Positions 1 through 12,221 of a stretch of DNA of 64,000 bases are shown piece after piece (the stretch's first letter is position 1; every line of letters begins with the position of its first letter). Origin of the DNA: Metellina segmentata (taxonomy: Eukaryota; Arthropoda; Arachnida; Araneae; Tetragnathidae); the NCBI GenBank assembly GCA_947359465.1, contig OX375882.1, positions 52,147,509-52,211,508 on the forward strand. The letters are read 5' to 3'. The translations under genes and the position numbers were made by a program. The notes under the pieces are model-generated. The model had not been told where the DNA came from. It worked only from the letters and a program-made list of their open reading frames with translations, and did not search any database.

Positions 1-1041
1 TAATGTATCAGGAAATATAGCAGGGTAAATTTCTGAAAGATTAAAACATGGTATTGGAATTAACAAATTTAATCACATGATAGTGTAAATAGGACAGCAC
101 AACAAATGCAATTCAGAAGCAATATTTTCGCATCTGGTTCTCGACCAGCTTAGAATAGTTAGAATTCCCTTTACCGAGGCATGAAATATTTTGGATCTAG
201 ATAAATAGGGTTGCGTGATCACACTAACCCCACATATAATAAATTTTTCTTAAAAAATTATCCAAAATCAGACAAATTTCAGAATTACTTTTGTATTATA
301 TATTTACAAATAAAATGTATAAAATGTCTTTAGTAATTCATTTGTTGAAGACTTGTTTTTAAGAAAAAAAGTTGCCACTAACAGAAATCAAAATAAAAGG
401 AAGTCTTGCGACGACATTCGTGAAATATTTTCTACTCATTAATATTTATTTTCAAAAAAGTTCTTATTTATGAAAAAATGACATCAGCTATTGTAGTAAA
501 TCCTGATACAAAACATGAAAATATTCATAAACTGAAATCAATATGCCTATTTTAAATATTTTCTCTGAGCATAGGTAAGCATTTCAAAGTATATTCTTCT
601 AGAACACAAAAAATAAAGCTTTTCTCTGTGAAGAGCATATGGTAAGTGTAACAGTAAATTAGGTGGAATTTTGAGCTTGCAATAAAACAACATGGTAGTA
701 ACACGAAATACCTTTCTACTTCAATCCCTAAATCTTACTTTCTTATACAATGTAATAATCTCAAAAACACACTTCTTAATAATAAAAACTACCTTTCTTC
801 CTTTAATACTATTATTCAAAGATATAATAATATCAACAATTATATACTACTGTTTGTGAAAATGGCAACACAATGAAGGAATAAGGTAAATTAAACGATA
901 CTACAGAAAATGCAAAACATGTTAGGATATGCTAATGATTAGAATTACAAAGCGATCACGCCTGTGTGGGCCAAGAAACACCCTCAAAGCTTATAAGTGA
1001 GTCGTGTATAAAAAGCACTGTAAAGGTGCGTTAAAATACAT
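1..1041. other. AT-rich spacer, no gene seen
   Basis: AT-rich sequence with only short, stop-riddled frames. I see no recognisable coding, RNA or terminal-repeat signal before the mariner-like element at 1042. Confidence 0.5.
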
Positions 1042-1858
1042 GGTGTCCTAACAGTTCCTGTACACCAACTTTAAAAAATTATTACCAGTGTTTTTTTTAA
1101 TTATTGAATTTTATAGTTTGTTTATAGTTTTATCGAGTCTTTAATATTCATCGTTTGGTATTTTTTTTTTGCGCTCAAGTTGTGCAATCATAAAGTTTCA
1201 CGTCATTTTGTTCTTCATTGCAAGATAAATTTATCACACATTCAGAGAATTGAGCTGTTTGAGGCGTTTTTTGAATATAAATCATATGAAATATGTAAAG
1301 AATTTTGGCAACATAAATATCCAAATGATGCAATATCGAATAATGATACGCTATATCAACTCGTTCGGTGTTTTTTTTTTGTTGCATTTTCGTGCTTATT
1401 GTGTAAAAATGTTAAAGCAATTAGATCCACCGGACAATGAGAAGCGGCTCTATTATTGCCGATGGTATTGCCATCGACTTGTCTCAAGAAACCTTAGGCC
1501 ACCTCGTTCCTCTGATCTGAGCATCCCTGACTTTTTTCTGTGGAGATATTTAAAGAACAAAGTTAATGAAGATATCACCAAACAATGTAAGATCCGAAAC
1601 TTGTTATTACTCAAAGGATACAAGAAGTCACTCCCAGCAATTTCATACGCGTTTTTAAAAATATGCGCTAACGACTTCAGCTTTACCTCCAAGAAAAAGG
1701 AAGACATTTTGAACATTTATTATAAATGTAAGTTCAAATTATTTTCTACGTTAGATCAAAGGTGATTTTACCAATGCCATAAAAATAATTGTTTTTAAAT
1801 TTGTTGCTTTTGTATAGTAAATTCACGGATCGACAGTACAGGAACTTTTAGAACATCC
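1042..1858 (+). mobile_element. Mariner-like element, internally deleted
   Basis: Imperfect terminal inverted repeats bound this 817-bp stretch: the left end reads GGTGTCCTAACAGTTCCTGT and the reverse complement of the right end GGATGTTCTAAAAGTTCCTG. Between them are a 5' part encoding a transposase-type helix-turn-helix and a 3' part encoding a transposase C-terminus, with the catalytic middle missing. That is the usual form of a non-autonomous deletion derivative moved by a related transposase. I could not settle the target duplication. It abuts a separate Tc1-like fragment on its right. Confidence 0.65.
1185..1765 (+). pseudogene. Mariner-like transposase remnant
   Basis: Two reading frames hold pieces of one transposase. 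The first (to about 1375) gives a helix-turn-helix segment with IELFEAFFEYKSYEICKEFW followed by a KYPNDAISNNDTLYQL-like motif, as seen at the N-terminus of mariner-type transposases that bind the TIRs. The second (about 1440-1765) gives a late segment containing LRPPRSSDLSIPDFFLWRYL, the block around the last catalytic position of this group. The central DDE/D core is absent and the pieces are out of frame, so no active enzyme can be made. Family placement rests on motif recognition only. Confidence 0.6.
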
Positions 1859-1908
1859 TGTACATGTTTCGTCGTTTGAATGCTGTAAATTGCTGATTAG
1901 AAGTCAAT

Positions 1909-2475
1909 ATGCCTCGCCAAAAACGCAGAGTGCCGTACGAGCAATTAACGGAGTTCGAACGGGTCCACATGAACGGCCTGTGGACTTTGGTATCGTGAAA
2001 TCGCCACTCGCACTGGGCGTTATTCCACAAACGGGTGACGCGTGTGTGGAAGAGATGGACCATTGATAACCAGACAAGTCGAAACCTCGGAAGAGGGCCA
2101 CGCAATACAAAATCACCAACGGACGACGGGCAACTCATCGCATGGCGGCGACGGGCATTACAGCGTCCTCTCATGCGTTGGCAAAACATTGGAGCAAGTC
2201 TACAGGTGTGTCATTGTCTGCCCATATGGTTCGTTGACGTCTGCTGTACTATGAGCTACGTGCAAGAATTCCTCTGCGCAGGATTCCCTTGATGTTGAAC
2301 CACTGACGACTCCGGCTTCAATGAGCTCATCAACACAGTCAATCATCGTGCATATTGGGAACAAGTCGTCTTCTCAGATGAGTCCCGCTACATTCTGGAC
2401 TATAACGGTGGACCCCTACTCTTCAGACGCTTCAGAGGTGATCGCCTTCTCCCGGAGTGTCTTATTCAGCGTCAT
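1909..2475 (+). pseudogene. Tc1-like transposase fragment
   Basis: A start codon at 1909 opens MPRQKRRVPYEQLTEFERVH, a typical Tc1 transposase N-terminus leading into the paired DNA-binding helices. An in-frame stop follows early. The recognisable protein then continues in other frames: VTRVWKRWTIDN around 2035, and near 2360-2400 a block reading VVFSDESRY, which holds the first catalytic aspartate of the DDE triad. Similarity ends near 2475, before the second aspartate, so it is a 3'-truncated, frameshifted relic. It is only distantly similar to the Tc1 copy at 22.4-23.8 kb and probably a different family. No TIR was found. Confidence 0.7.
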
Positions 2476-5050
2476 AAACTTGTAAATGTGATTGTTTATT
2501 TAGACCACTATAGTAATACGTGGAATAAATTACATTTATTTCTGATGATTCCTTCATAGTGTTGCAATTTTCACCAACAGTAGTGTATAACCGATGATTA
2601 ACTCTATCTACTTACTACTTCTGGAGTGTATTAGTTGCCTTTCAATTCTATAAACAGTATTTTAATTTTATTTTTAAAAATTGGAACAGGAGACGTTTTT
2701 ATTTTCGACTTTTTTATAATTGGCATACTCTCGGTTTTTGATAATTTAACTCGAACACTATGTTTATTACATTCGAACATTACAATTTTTGTATTTGAAT
2801 ATTTTAAAGGTGGCTAGTTTAACTGTATCCTAAATATTAAAGTTTTGTTGGACGATTTAGAGAGTGACATTTGATGACGTTTTTTACAATGAGTAACACC
2901 GGTCTCCCAGCTGCTGTTGAGGATTAGGTTTCACATTCTATTGTTAAAAGGTCTCGTACATCAAGATCTGGTCAGTTTTTCTAATGACTATTTACCTCGT
3001 CCAGACAACCATCGAAAGTTGAGGGGAGAAATTTTTCACTGGAGCTTACAAAAGTTTCCAAGAGTATGGCTCTTTGAGCTACCAAAATTCCTGGGACCAT
3101 GTAGCAGAAACCAAAGTCGCTAGCCCAAAAATCAAGAGACCATATTCCATAGAGAACTACTCTCTTAATTTCTGCCAGGGATTTATATCAACCCTACAAA
3201 ACAATTGAACCACATTTTTAAACTCATTTGTTCCTAATAACTTTAGATGGGTGATGGTAATCATTCTAGCATTATTGCCATTGAACATGCAAGCTGGCAA
3301 AAAACTGTCTGTACATCTAATTTTCCTAAATTAAAACTTGCCAATTGTGTATAACATTTTCAAGAAAACTAATTTCAAAACCATGTAAAAACACTTTTAC
3401 TCGTTTAGTTTTAAAATGACTAACTGTTTTTTCTATTGAAGAAATAAATACCAGATACTGACTATTCATGTGTGAAATCGACTATACGAGACAGTGTCGA
3501 CTAATAACACTGAAGTGTAGGATTTATATTTGTAACGAATATTATTCTAAATGCTTTTTTATTAATTTATAGATTTACAGCCTCAGAACATTTTTTAATG
3601 TTTTCTTAGATTATTGGAACCGACGTACACATCATGAGTGCTCTGCTGCTGAATTGTATACAATTATGAACAAAGTTGGCCACACTCATTAACCATCCAA
3701 ATGTCCATCCGACTATACATCTCGTCAATCCAGATTTCACCAAATTTAATAATGATTAATTATCTTATCATCACTGTATTGTTGATATTTCATGACGACA
3801 AGACCAATATCTGGTCAGTTTTGTTAATGGCCAGGCATCTTGTTGAGACAAGCACCAGAATGGTTTATTTAAACAAGGACGAAGATGTTCAGTGAGGAAG
3901 TACCTAACAAAAATTCATTTACAGATCGAATTATATAATAAACACCAATATAAAGTAAACATTTTGTTTCATTAAGAAGACTTGTCATCGTGCACTACAT
4001 GTGTGCACTACTCCATTGGATCTAATGTATCTCAGACCGCACTTGCGTTGCGTCGGCGGCACCGTAAGTTGAAAAACCGGATGTGTGCACAGGGCGTTAT
4101 CTGTATTTCGAATAGATTATTTTGTTCTACTCCATGAAATCGGATTATCAAGGTTTTACTACATCTCTAGTTGGTGGTCTGTACATAACTATTTACTTAA
4201 AAAAAAAAATGCTGGCCTCTTGTCCTAGAAAAAGAAACATTGCGTTGTCACAGAATTTCCATCGATAGTATGCAATGAATACACCATTAGTCAAACATTC
4301 AGAATTAACGTTTACAAAAATAATTAGTTTGCTCTGAATATTTTTACCTTTAGGAGTCTCAATGGCTTGACTTGTGCCACTATCAAAATCAGAACCAACA
4401 CAAGGAGAAACAGAGAATTTACTTAGCCTTCTTCCCATTGGGAACTAGCGTAAACACATGATTTTATGGTGGGAATACTTGAAATTAGATTGGAAATCCT
4501 TTCCCATTGAGCAGACTCGAAATAAAATTAAATGTTTGTTTAGTCACGAGTGCCTACAGAAGTTTCTTGAAAAGTTTCCCCCGTGCTAGTTCATGTCCAC
4601 AATGTGGGAATCTTTTCTGTGGTCTGGAGAAAATTGTTACTTGAACTGTTGACAGTGGACGAATTTTCATTCGTTTGAGGAACTTTTAAGGCTTTTTCGG
4701 TCGATTCTGTTTGTGTCCGTCGTGGAGTTCCAATTTTGTCTCGCGTTCTGAATCATCACTTAAGGATGAAATGAATTGATGTTGCGCTGAAATTGTCGTC
4801 CGTCGATTTGTGTCCCGTTTTATAAATGATATAGAAGGAAATGGTCTTTTGCGACTCTCTGGGATGTGTTTTTCTTCAAGTATGATCAGAATGATCAATA
4901 ATAAATTGATTAAAAAATTTTTTTATTCATAGAGATTCTTGCATTTAATAAAGATTACTTAATATTAAGATTCATTGATAGGTAAGGTCTCTATTTACTC
5001 AAAAAAAAAGGTTTCCGGTTGTTATTGTTGTATGTTCTTATGGGATACAT
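2476..5050. other. Spacer with scattered palindromic motif copies
   Basis: AT-rich spacer with no supported gene. Degenerate copies of a dispersed motif (CTCGT-CATCAAGATCTGG-TTTTCTAATGAC) occur around 2940-2995 and 3705-3845. The same motif clusters at 49.4-50 kb. Confidence 0.4.
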
Positions 5051-5119
5051 ATGAAAGCAAGGGATGAACAGAAACATTCAAGACAAGTACAGAAGAAGAA
5101 TATTTTTATTATTACAAAC

Positions 5120-5292
5120 GATGATCCCAGCAAAGAACAGAAGGGAGGGGTGCGCTGCTTTCCTTTGAAGACGGGAATCCATTTCAGGCGAAAGTCCGAC
5201 TTATTTTCCCAATTTTACATTCATGCCTTATCCGGGATTCGAACCCGGGCAAACAACCGAGGATCATAACCACCATACTGGCCTGGGCGGCA
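5120..5292 (-). mobile_element. tRNA-headed SINE, family B
   Basis: On the minus strand the right end gives a tRNA-like head: an A-box-like CCAGTATGGTGGTTATG and a strong B box GGGTTCGAATCCCGG, the internal Pol III promoter of tRNA-derived SINEs. Next to the B box is a core (plus strand TTTACATTCATGCCTTATCC) that also occurs beside the B box of the SINE at 45,860-46,130, so the two are one family. The anticodon arm does not fold as a proper tRNA, so it is not a tRNA gene. The tail end is approximate. Confidence 0.6.
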
Positions 5293-6334
5293 AAGGTTTC
5301 CGGTAAAATAAAATAATAAAAGTTGGATCAAAATGCATGCAATTTAGTTCACGCCAACATAAGTGTGATTCACTGATGTCACCAAGTCAAACGGACACCA
5401 CAGGGTGAAGAAACCTGAAGGACCATTGATAAAAGCAACAAACTAATACCAAAAGAAAAGACACGTCTATGAGGACATATAAAAATGGTAGGGTTAAACA
5501 CTCAGATGTAATTCAATATGGTACTTAGTCGAATTTGTCAGGGCATTTGGATTGAAATAAAATTTTATAGGTAGTGGAGCAGAATCAGCGCCATGTCAGC
5601 GACCGCCACTCACCCCCCCCCCCAACATTTGATATTTGACCCCACACCATAATGGTATCGCGACCGTTGATGGTAGTGCTAATGGTATTGTGGGAGTATC
5701 ATCCGATGGATATATGCATGAGCTAGCTACAAACGGAATTAGTGAGTTTATGTAAAAATTTAGTGCAAAACAACCTCAATTAAATTAGATATGTTTTGAA
5801 CGCACTCGACCTATTTTAGTTGAATTCAGTTCACACGGTGAATTGATCAAGCAGAATCAAAAATTTACTCTAGCAACAGAGGAACTCTCACAGTTATTTT
5901 ATATACGTTTTTAATGAACTAGTTGAAAATAATTTCGTTCGAATTAGTTCAACCATATTAGAATAAAAGTGAACTCTAATTCATTCTGCTCAATGAATTT
6001 GTTTTTATTAATTTCTTTGCCACAACCTTAGTGATCATAAACCATATTTAATTACAGGATCTCTTAAAATATGACGTATTGTAAATTGACATTTATGTAT
6101 AATTAATTTTAAAATATAATTATTTCGTGAATAAACCATTTATAACTCAAATAGTACTCAACTAAGAAACAGCATTATGCAAACAGAAGGAGTGCACCTC
6201 GAATATTTTGAATATAATATTAAAAATACATGTGGTTTTTTAACAAGAAGTATTTAGATCCTTACCTGGACATATTGAATCAAACAAACACTTTCATTTG
6301 AGTGCGATAATTTTAATTCTTAATGCTAGAACGT
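5293..6334. other. AT-rich spacer, no gene seen
   Basis: No coding or RNA signal recognised. A poly-C run of about ten bases lies near 5614. Confidence 0.4.
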
Positions 6335-6620
6335 CCGGCAATCCCGTTCCTTACAATGTCCGGCACTTCTTTACCCTAAAATTTCCAGTACTCCCGTTAC
6401 CCTAAAACGTCTAGTATGCCCTGAAACGTTTAGTATGCCCTGAAACGTCTAGCATGCCCTGAAACGCCTAGTATGCCCTGAAACGTCAGGCGTCCTAAGA
6501 CGTCGGGCTAATCTCATTACCCTAAAACATCCGGCACTCCTGTTACCCCAAAACGGATTGTATTCCCGTTTCCTTGAAAAATCTGGTACTCTTGTTACCC
6601 AAAAACACCCAGCATCCACT
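6335..6620. repeat. Degenerate minisatellite
   Basis: Repeated short units of the form CCCTGAAACGTCTAGTATG, about 19 bp, are cleanest at 6417-6490. They are flanked by longer, diverged units containing CCGTTACCCTAAAACGTC. There is no coding potential beyond chance frames. Confidence 0.65.
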
Positions 6621-8235
6621 ATAGAAATTTTTAGGACATTTGGGACCTCACATAGACACATACGAACCAAAACACACTAATGAGATTTAATTTTTAGAAC
6701 TTGATAAAAAAAATATTTCAAAAGCATGTATTTTAGTATAACAACTAAACTCAAGAGTTATGAAATGTTTAAAGGGTAAAATGGATTCATGGATTCCTCT
6801 ATAAAACAACTGCAATTATTTCTTAAGTTGCATCATTTTGGTGATAATACATTAATAACACATTTTTAGAATTAAAAAAAGAGATTAGAAATTTAAACAT
6901 TTTCATGCATGACTTTAATCTCTTGAAATTCAATGCTTTAATTAATCTTTCAAAGCTCGTGAAATACGATTTTTTTAGTCTTGTTTCATCCATCTAATGA
7001 AATCTGGAAATTATTCATTACTTCTATCGTACGCAATAACAACTATTCGCTTAAAAACGATCGAGATAAGTGTTTTCTATCAAATATGCATTTTATCCGA
7101 GCTTAGTAATAATTACATTGCAAGGTAATTTCATCTCTTATTCCATATATTGATATTTAGATTGTAATTAATAAAGTACTCATGGAGAGTAAATGGATCC
7201 TAAGAGTTTATGACCTTATCAAATATACTGAACTCACTAGAGAGAAACACCGAAACTGTTTATGTTTTTATGCACTTGAATGAGATTCTAATTTTGTTAA
7301 CGGCTCTTTATTCCATTAACACAGTCTAATTAGGCATTAAAAGATAAATCCTACTTAATCTGAACTAAGGTTCCATTATTCAACTTTAAGACTGTTACTA
7401 TTGGCAAGTATTGCTGCCTCTATTTTTTGGGAGGGATTCCATTTTATTTTTATCCTTCATCATCAATTTGCATTAGTAGAGTTTAAGGTCATTAAATTAC
7501 CTATCAAATTAGCATACTTTGTTCATTATTTAAATATTCAGTATGGACGATTCGGAACTTTTTGGGACGTAAATATGAGGCAATTAAACTAAATGGAGAT
7601 ACTTGAAGGAAAGTAGTATCTTGACCTAAAAAAAGGTTTCTGGTATTTTTAGGAATCAATAGCCAAATTATACTGTTTTCATACTGAAAAGAACGATTGT
7701 ACTGGGAATGCATTTATGTTCTGCTTTTGAAAGCTCCATATTCGCAAGTTCGGCAATTTTAGCACGTTGGGAGGTATTGATGAAAGACAAGAATCATGCA
7801 GTAATCAGTCAGAATAGAAAACAGCTTAAGAAAATAATTTTAATATCTTCATTTATTTGGTTTTCAGAAGTTAACTAATTTTAAGTAGTTAGATTTTAGT
7901 TGAAATTCACTCTTTCTATGTATATTTAATAGCCGTTAACAAGCAGTTTTTATTTTAATTCGGTTGCTTTTAATTTAAACAAAACAGGGCCAATATCCTA
8001 ATGCACTAGATCAGAGATTTTCAATCTTTGACATTATGGAAAACCAAACTATTTATAAGGATTCCTGGGCATACGAAAGAAAAAACGTATTATAGATTTT
8101 TTTCAAATCTGTCTATAAAAATATATAATTTTAGTCTATTTGTTAAAAATAAGTAACAGTATCTACATACTCCTTTTGGTCCAAACTGGCTTTCAGAAAA
8201 TGTTTTTCAAACTATTGTCATTTGGTATTTTTAAC
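6621..8235. other. AT-rich spacer, no gene seen
   Basis: No protein or RNA signal recognised. The stretch at 8008-8040 (CAGAGATTTTCAATC) resembles one hAT-type end, but I found no partner end. Confidence 0.35.
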
Positions 8236-8520
8236 CACCGCGTACTAGATCAACACAACGGGCTATTGGCGACGGTCCAGGATCAACTCCGAATGGAAAG
8301 ACACCAAGAAAACGCCACGTAATTTTGAACCACAATCATACTTGGGCTGGCATCCCACTCTCCAAATTTCCACACCACGCCAACTTGAGGTCATTTGAGG
8401 CCACGACAGATTTAACGTGCATTATCTCTCTTTGTACACGACGGTCTTTGGTTGGATTCGAACTCAAATCCCTCCGTGTGCGAGTCCGTTACACTTCCAA
8501 CCAGGCTACCGTAGCCCCTT
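8236..8520 (-). mobile_element. tRNA-headed SINE, family A
   Basis: The plus-strand left end carries a core (GCGTACTAGATCAACACAAC, then a CGGTCCAGGATCA block) shared with copies at 10,664, 17,031 and 41,940. The right end, read on the minus strand, gives a tRNA-like head with an A-box-like TAGCCTGGTTGGAAGTG and B box GAGTTCGAATCC. This is a Pol III-promoted SINE in minus orientation. Target duplications were not resolved. Confidence 0.65.
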
Positions 8521-9476
8521 GATACAATTAGAGGGTTTATAAAGGAAAGAAGATATTATTATCTAAAATCCTCATATTAAAAATTCCTGGAGAACACGAT
8601 ATAAAAAGGTGCGCACTGTCTACCTTTTTTGAAACCCATTAATAGGAACCATTATCAAAAATCAACATTTTGCTAATGCATATTCCATAAAAATTGCACC
8701 ATAAAACAGTATTGGGGGAATAGTAATTTTATAAAAATATCATAATTACTACATTTTATACACTATAGTTATTTTTTATTAGTTATATTTTACACACTAG
8801 TTAAAAAAAACCTTTTCACCATTTAAAAAATATATTTTGTTTTGGACATTATGTGGCATCAGCCTTATTTACACCAAGCACCAGAAAGTATCGCTTCGTT
8901 CATTTGATTTTTTTTTGTTGGTCACGTAAATCTAAATTATAATATCTCCTATCCCGAAAGAGGTGCCCTGAGTGAACCACAGTTTCTTCATTCAACAAAT
9001 GCATTACTTATAGACAGGACCGTTTGTATTTCTTGCCATTAACGATGCTCTTATGTTGATAGTATATTTGCAACTAAATCTCTCTTTCACAAATATGGAA
9101 CGTATTTAAAAATCAAGATAATATTTATTTAGTAGAAATCAATAAGTTTTCTGTTTGTTAATTCACACCCACTTGTTATTAAAAAAATTAAACTGGTTTT
9201 AATGTAGCAATAGCTCAGTGATACCACTATATGGCTTATACCTCTAACCATGACTGTATTAATTGTTTATTCCGATGTACACATACTGTCGACAGTAGAA
9301 CCAAAAACTGAGAAATGATGGTATGTGTTGTGTCTCTAATCTTGTACTTTCGTTAGTGTGTAATTCCACTTTGTCATTTGTGAAGTGTGATGGATGTCAT
9401 TAAGGATTAAGCCACAAATAGTCCCACATTGGGCGTTATTTGTGAGTATACTGGTTTTAAGTCACAGATGATTTTA
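8521..9476. other. AT-rich spacer, no gene seen
   Basis: Nothing recognised up to the 54-bp satellite. Confidence 0.4.
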
Positions 9477-10425
9477 CAGTTCAGAGATCAGAGGGGATTT
9501 TCAGTTCTGAGGTTTAAATAAACAAAAACAGTTCTGAAGTCAGAAAGGTGATTTGCAGTTCTGAGGTTTAAAGAAACAAAAACAGTTCTGAAGTCAGAAA
9601 GGTGATTTTCAGTTCTGAGGTTTAAAGAAACAAAAACAGTTCTGAAGTCAGAAAGGTGATTTTCAGTTCTGAGGTTTAAAGAAACAAAAACAGTTCTGAA
9701 GTCAGAAAGGTGATTTTCAGTTCTGAGGTTTAAAGAAACAAAAACAGTTCTGAAGTCAGAAAGGTGATTTGCAGTTCTGAGGTTTAAAGAAACAAAAACA
9801 GTTCTGAAGTCAGAAAGGTGATTTTCAGTTCTGAGGTTTAAAGAAACAAAACCAGTTCTGAAGTCAGAAAGGTGATTTTCAGTTCTGAGGTTTGAAGAAA
9901 CAAAAACAGTTCTGAAGTCAGAAAGGTGATTTTCAGTTCTGAGGTTCGAAGAAACAAAAACAGTTCTGAAGTCAGAAAGGTGATTTGCAGTTCTGAGGTT
10001 TGAAGAAACAAAAACAGTTCTGAAGTCAGAAAGGTGATTTTCAGTTCTGAGGTTTAAAGAAACAAAAACAGTTCTGAAGTCAGAAAGGTGATTTGCAGTT
10101 CTGAGGTTTGAAGAAACAAAAACAGTTCTGAAGTCAGAAAGGTGATTTGCAGTTCTGAGGTTTGAAGAAACAAAAACAGTTCTGAAGTCAGAAAGGTGAT
10201 TTTCAGTTCTGAGGTTTAAAGAAACAAAAACAGTTCTGAAGTCAGAAAGGGGATTTTCAGTTCTGAGGTTTAAAGAAACAAAAACAGTTCTGAAGTCAGA
10301 AAGGTGATTTTCAGTTCTGAGGTTTAAAGAAACAAAAACAGTTCTGAAGTCAGAAAGGTGATTTTCAGTTCTGAGGTTCGAAGAAACAAAAACAGTTCTG
10401 AAGTCAGAAAGGTGATTTTAGTGAT
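9477..10425. repeat. 54-bp satellite array, dimeric
   Basis: About 17 head-to-tail copies of a 54-bp unit. Each unit is two related 27-bp halves, one beginning GTTCTGAAGTCAGAAAGG and the other GTTCTGAGGTTTAAAGAAAC, so the 54-mer is a dimer that was then amplified. Copies are almost identical; the main variants are GATTTTCAG versus GATTTGCAG and TTTAAAG versus TTTGAAG or TTCGAAG. Stops occur in all frames, so it is non-coding. Confidence 0.95.
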
Positions 10426-11015
10426 TTTAGTTCTGAGGTTCATAGAAATAAATATAGTTATTAGGTTCAAAGAAACAAAAAAATAGTTCTGAGGTTCAGA
10501 GAAACAAAAACAGTTATTAGGTTCAAAGAAACAAAAATAGTTCTGAGGTTCAGAAAAACAAAAACAGTTATGTTATTAGATTCAGATTTAAAAAAAATAG
10601 TTCTGCTGTCAGAAAAGTGACTTTTAGCTCTGAGATTCAGAGCAATTGGAAATTTTTTTAGTTAACATCGTACTAGAGCAACACAACGGGCTATTGAGGA
10701 CGGTCCGGGATCAGTCCCTTAAGGGAAAGATCCGAGCTGAGATTCAGAGAAACGAAACCAGTTACAAAGTCAGAAAGGTGAATTTAAGTTTTGAGGTTCA
10801 GGGGAACAAAGCAGCTCTGAGGTCAGAAAGGTGATTTTCAGTTATGAGGTTCAGAGAAACTATAAGAGTTCTTCGATCAGAGTGGTGATTTGCCGTACTA
10901 AAATTCAGAATTCATAGAAACGAAAACAGTTTTAAGGTCAGGGAAATGACTTTCAGTTCTGAGATTCAGGTAAGTGATTTTCAGTTCTGAGGTATAGAGA
11001 AACCAAAACAGTTCT
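10426..11015. repeat. Decayed flank of the 54-bp satellite
   Basis: Diverged GTTCTGAGGTTCAGAGAAAC-type monomers with indels continue from the homogeneous array, broken by a SINE fragment at 10,664-10,735. This is the usual picture of old satellite left at the edge of a recently homogenised core. Confidence 0.8.
10664..10735 (-). mobile_element. SINE family A core fragment in satellite
   Basis: The stretch from AACATCGTACTAGAGCAACA to GGGAAAGATCCGAG matches the core of the SINE at 17,016-17,322 almost exactly, but the tRNA-like head is missing. It sits inside satellite monomers. Confidence 0.7.
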
Positions 11016-11983
11016 GACGGCAAGTTAGTCATTTTTAAAAGCTTCAGACAGAACAAAAACCCATAGAAACACACAGGAGGTGGAATATCACAAATAGCGT
11101 TTAGTTTACGATCTGAAACTGTGATTATTTCATCTTTTTTCAGGAGGGAAAAAACGTACTTTCGAGGATTGATACATTCTCTGGAATTCGTAGACATTTC
11201 ACTGTCATAGTAACTCTTCTTTAGAACCTAACTTATCTACTCACTTTCCGCCAACGTCAGTGGCTATTTTATTTCTTAAAAACATCTCTTCTTTCCCTTC
11301 CCGATAGATTATCAATTTAGTACAACTTCTGAGAGAAAATTGCCTCAAAATTTATCTCTTCTCCACCCTTCCTCCTTTCCTTACAAAACGTAAAGTCACT
11401 TTCTATGAGGAAACAAAATTGAAAAATTGAAAATTCTATAAACAGGTCACCTTTTTTCATTCCTCAGTTACTCTATATCCCAACAAAAAACAAACTTTGG
11501 TAAAGTCTACACCGATCGATTCTGCCCCGAAAAATAAAAAGGCGCGGGGAAGAAAGGGAAATTTAGGTCTCTATTTTAGTGGAATCGAATTTTCGAAAAA
11601 CGATCTCTCCCCTCCGTAACAGCAGAGAGTGGAACGAAAGATTGAGTCGTCAGCTCACTGGTGACACCCCCTTGCCACTTGCAAAGTGGTTTCGGTTTTT
11701 TTCTAATCTTTTCTATCCGCGAGGGCGTTCGCTTTTCCGTCTATTGCTCCCGGTTCGGGACTTATTGAATTTACATAGATTTCGCGCTACGGAATATTTT
11801 TTAACCGGATACTTGAAACCCTTCCCCAATCACGCACGTGGAAAATATAATTCGGAGTACCTCAAATTTTTCGGTGGTACAGCAAATCTTTTCTTTTGGG
11901 AAAATAAGGGACGGAAGTTTTTCAAGGTTTCCTCCCTCTTGAAATTTATAAGTGGAAGAACTGAAACTGACTTGGAACAAAAC
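11016..11983. other. Less AT-rich, non-repetitive island
   Basis: This stretch has higher GC than its surroundings, with pyrimidine-rich blocks (TCTCTTCTTTCCCTTCCCG near 11,285) and no repeat or element signature. An open frame of 146 codons at 11,579-12,019 (plus) matches nothing I know and looks like chance. It could be a regulatory or first-exon region of a gene, but nothing in the sequence proves that. Confidence 0.3.
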
Positions 11984-12137
11984 GTGAAGCATTTCCTACT
12001 CTTTTCTTCCGAAACATAGTTATTGAAAAATAAAGTTTACTTTGGTGACTTTGTAAAGCATTTGTGAAGCATTTCCGACTCTTTTCTTCCGAAACATAGT
12101 TATTGAAAAATAAAGTTTACTTTGGTGATTTTGTAAA
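11984..12137. repeat. 80-bp tandem duplication
   Basis: The segment starting GTGAAGCATTTCC at 11,984 repeats at 12,064 with only a few mismatches. Each copy contains AATAAAG, a possible polyadenylation signal by chance. Confidence 0.9.
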
Positions 12138-12221
12138 GGCGTAAGCGTCAGAATTGTAAATGCCGAACGAAACAGGGCATATTATTATTTCATAAACTCT
12201 TCATGTAATGTCGACGGGATA

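Noticed and set aside
5220..5292. tRNA gene on the minus strand
   Set aside because: Good B box, but no complete cloverleaf, and the core is shared with a SINE elsewhere in the window.
9477..10425. CRISPR-like array of repeats
   Set aside because: There are no unique spacers: the whole 54-bp unit repeats. The context is eukaryotic.
11579..12019. 146-codon open frame as a host gene
   Set aside because: No recognisable domain; low-complexity aromatic and basic composition; it ends inside the 80-bp duplication.
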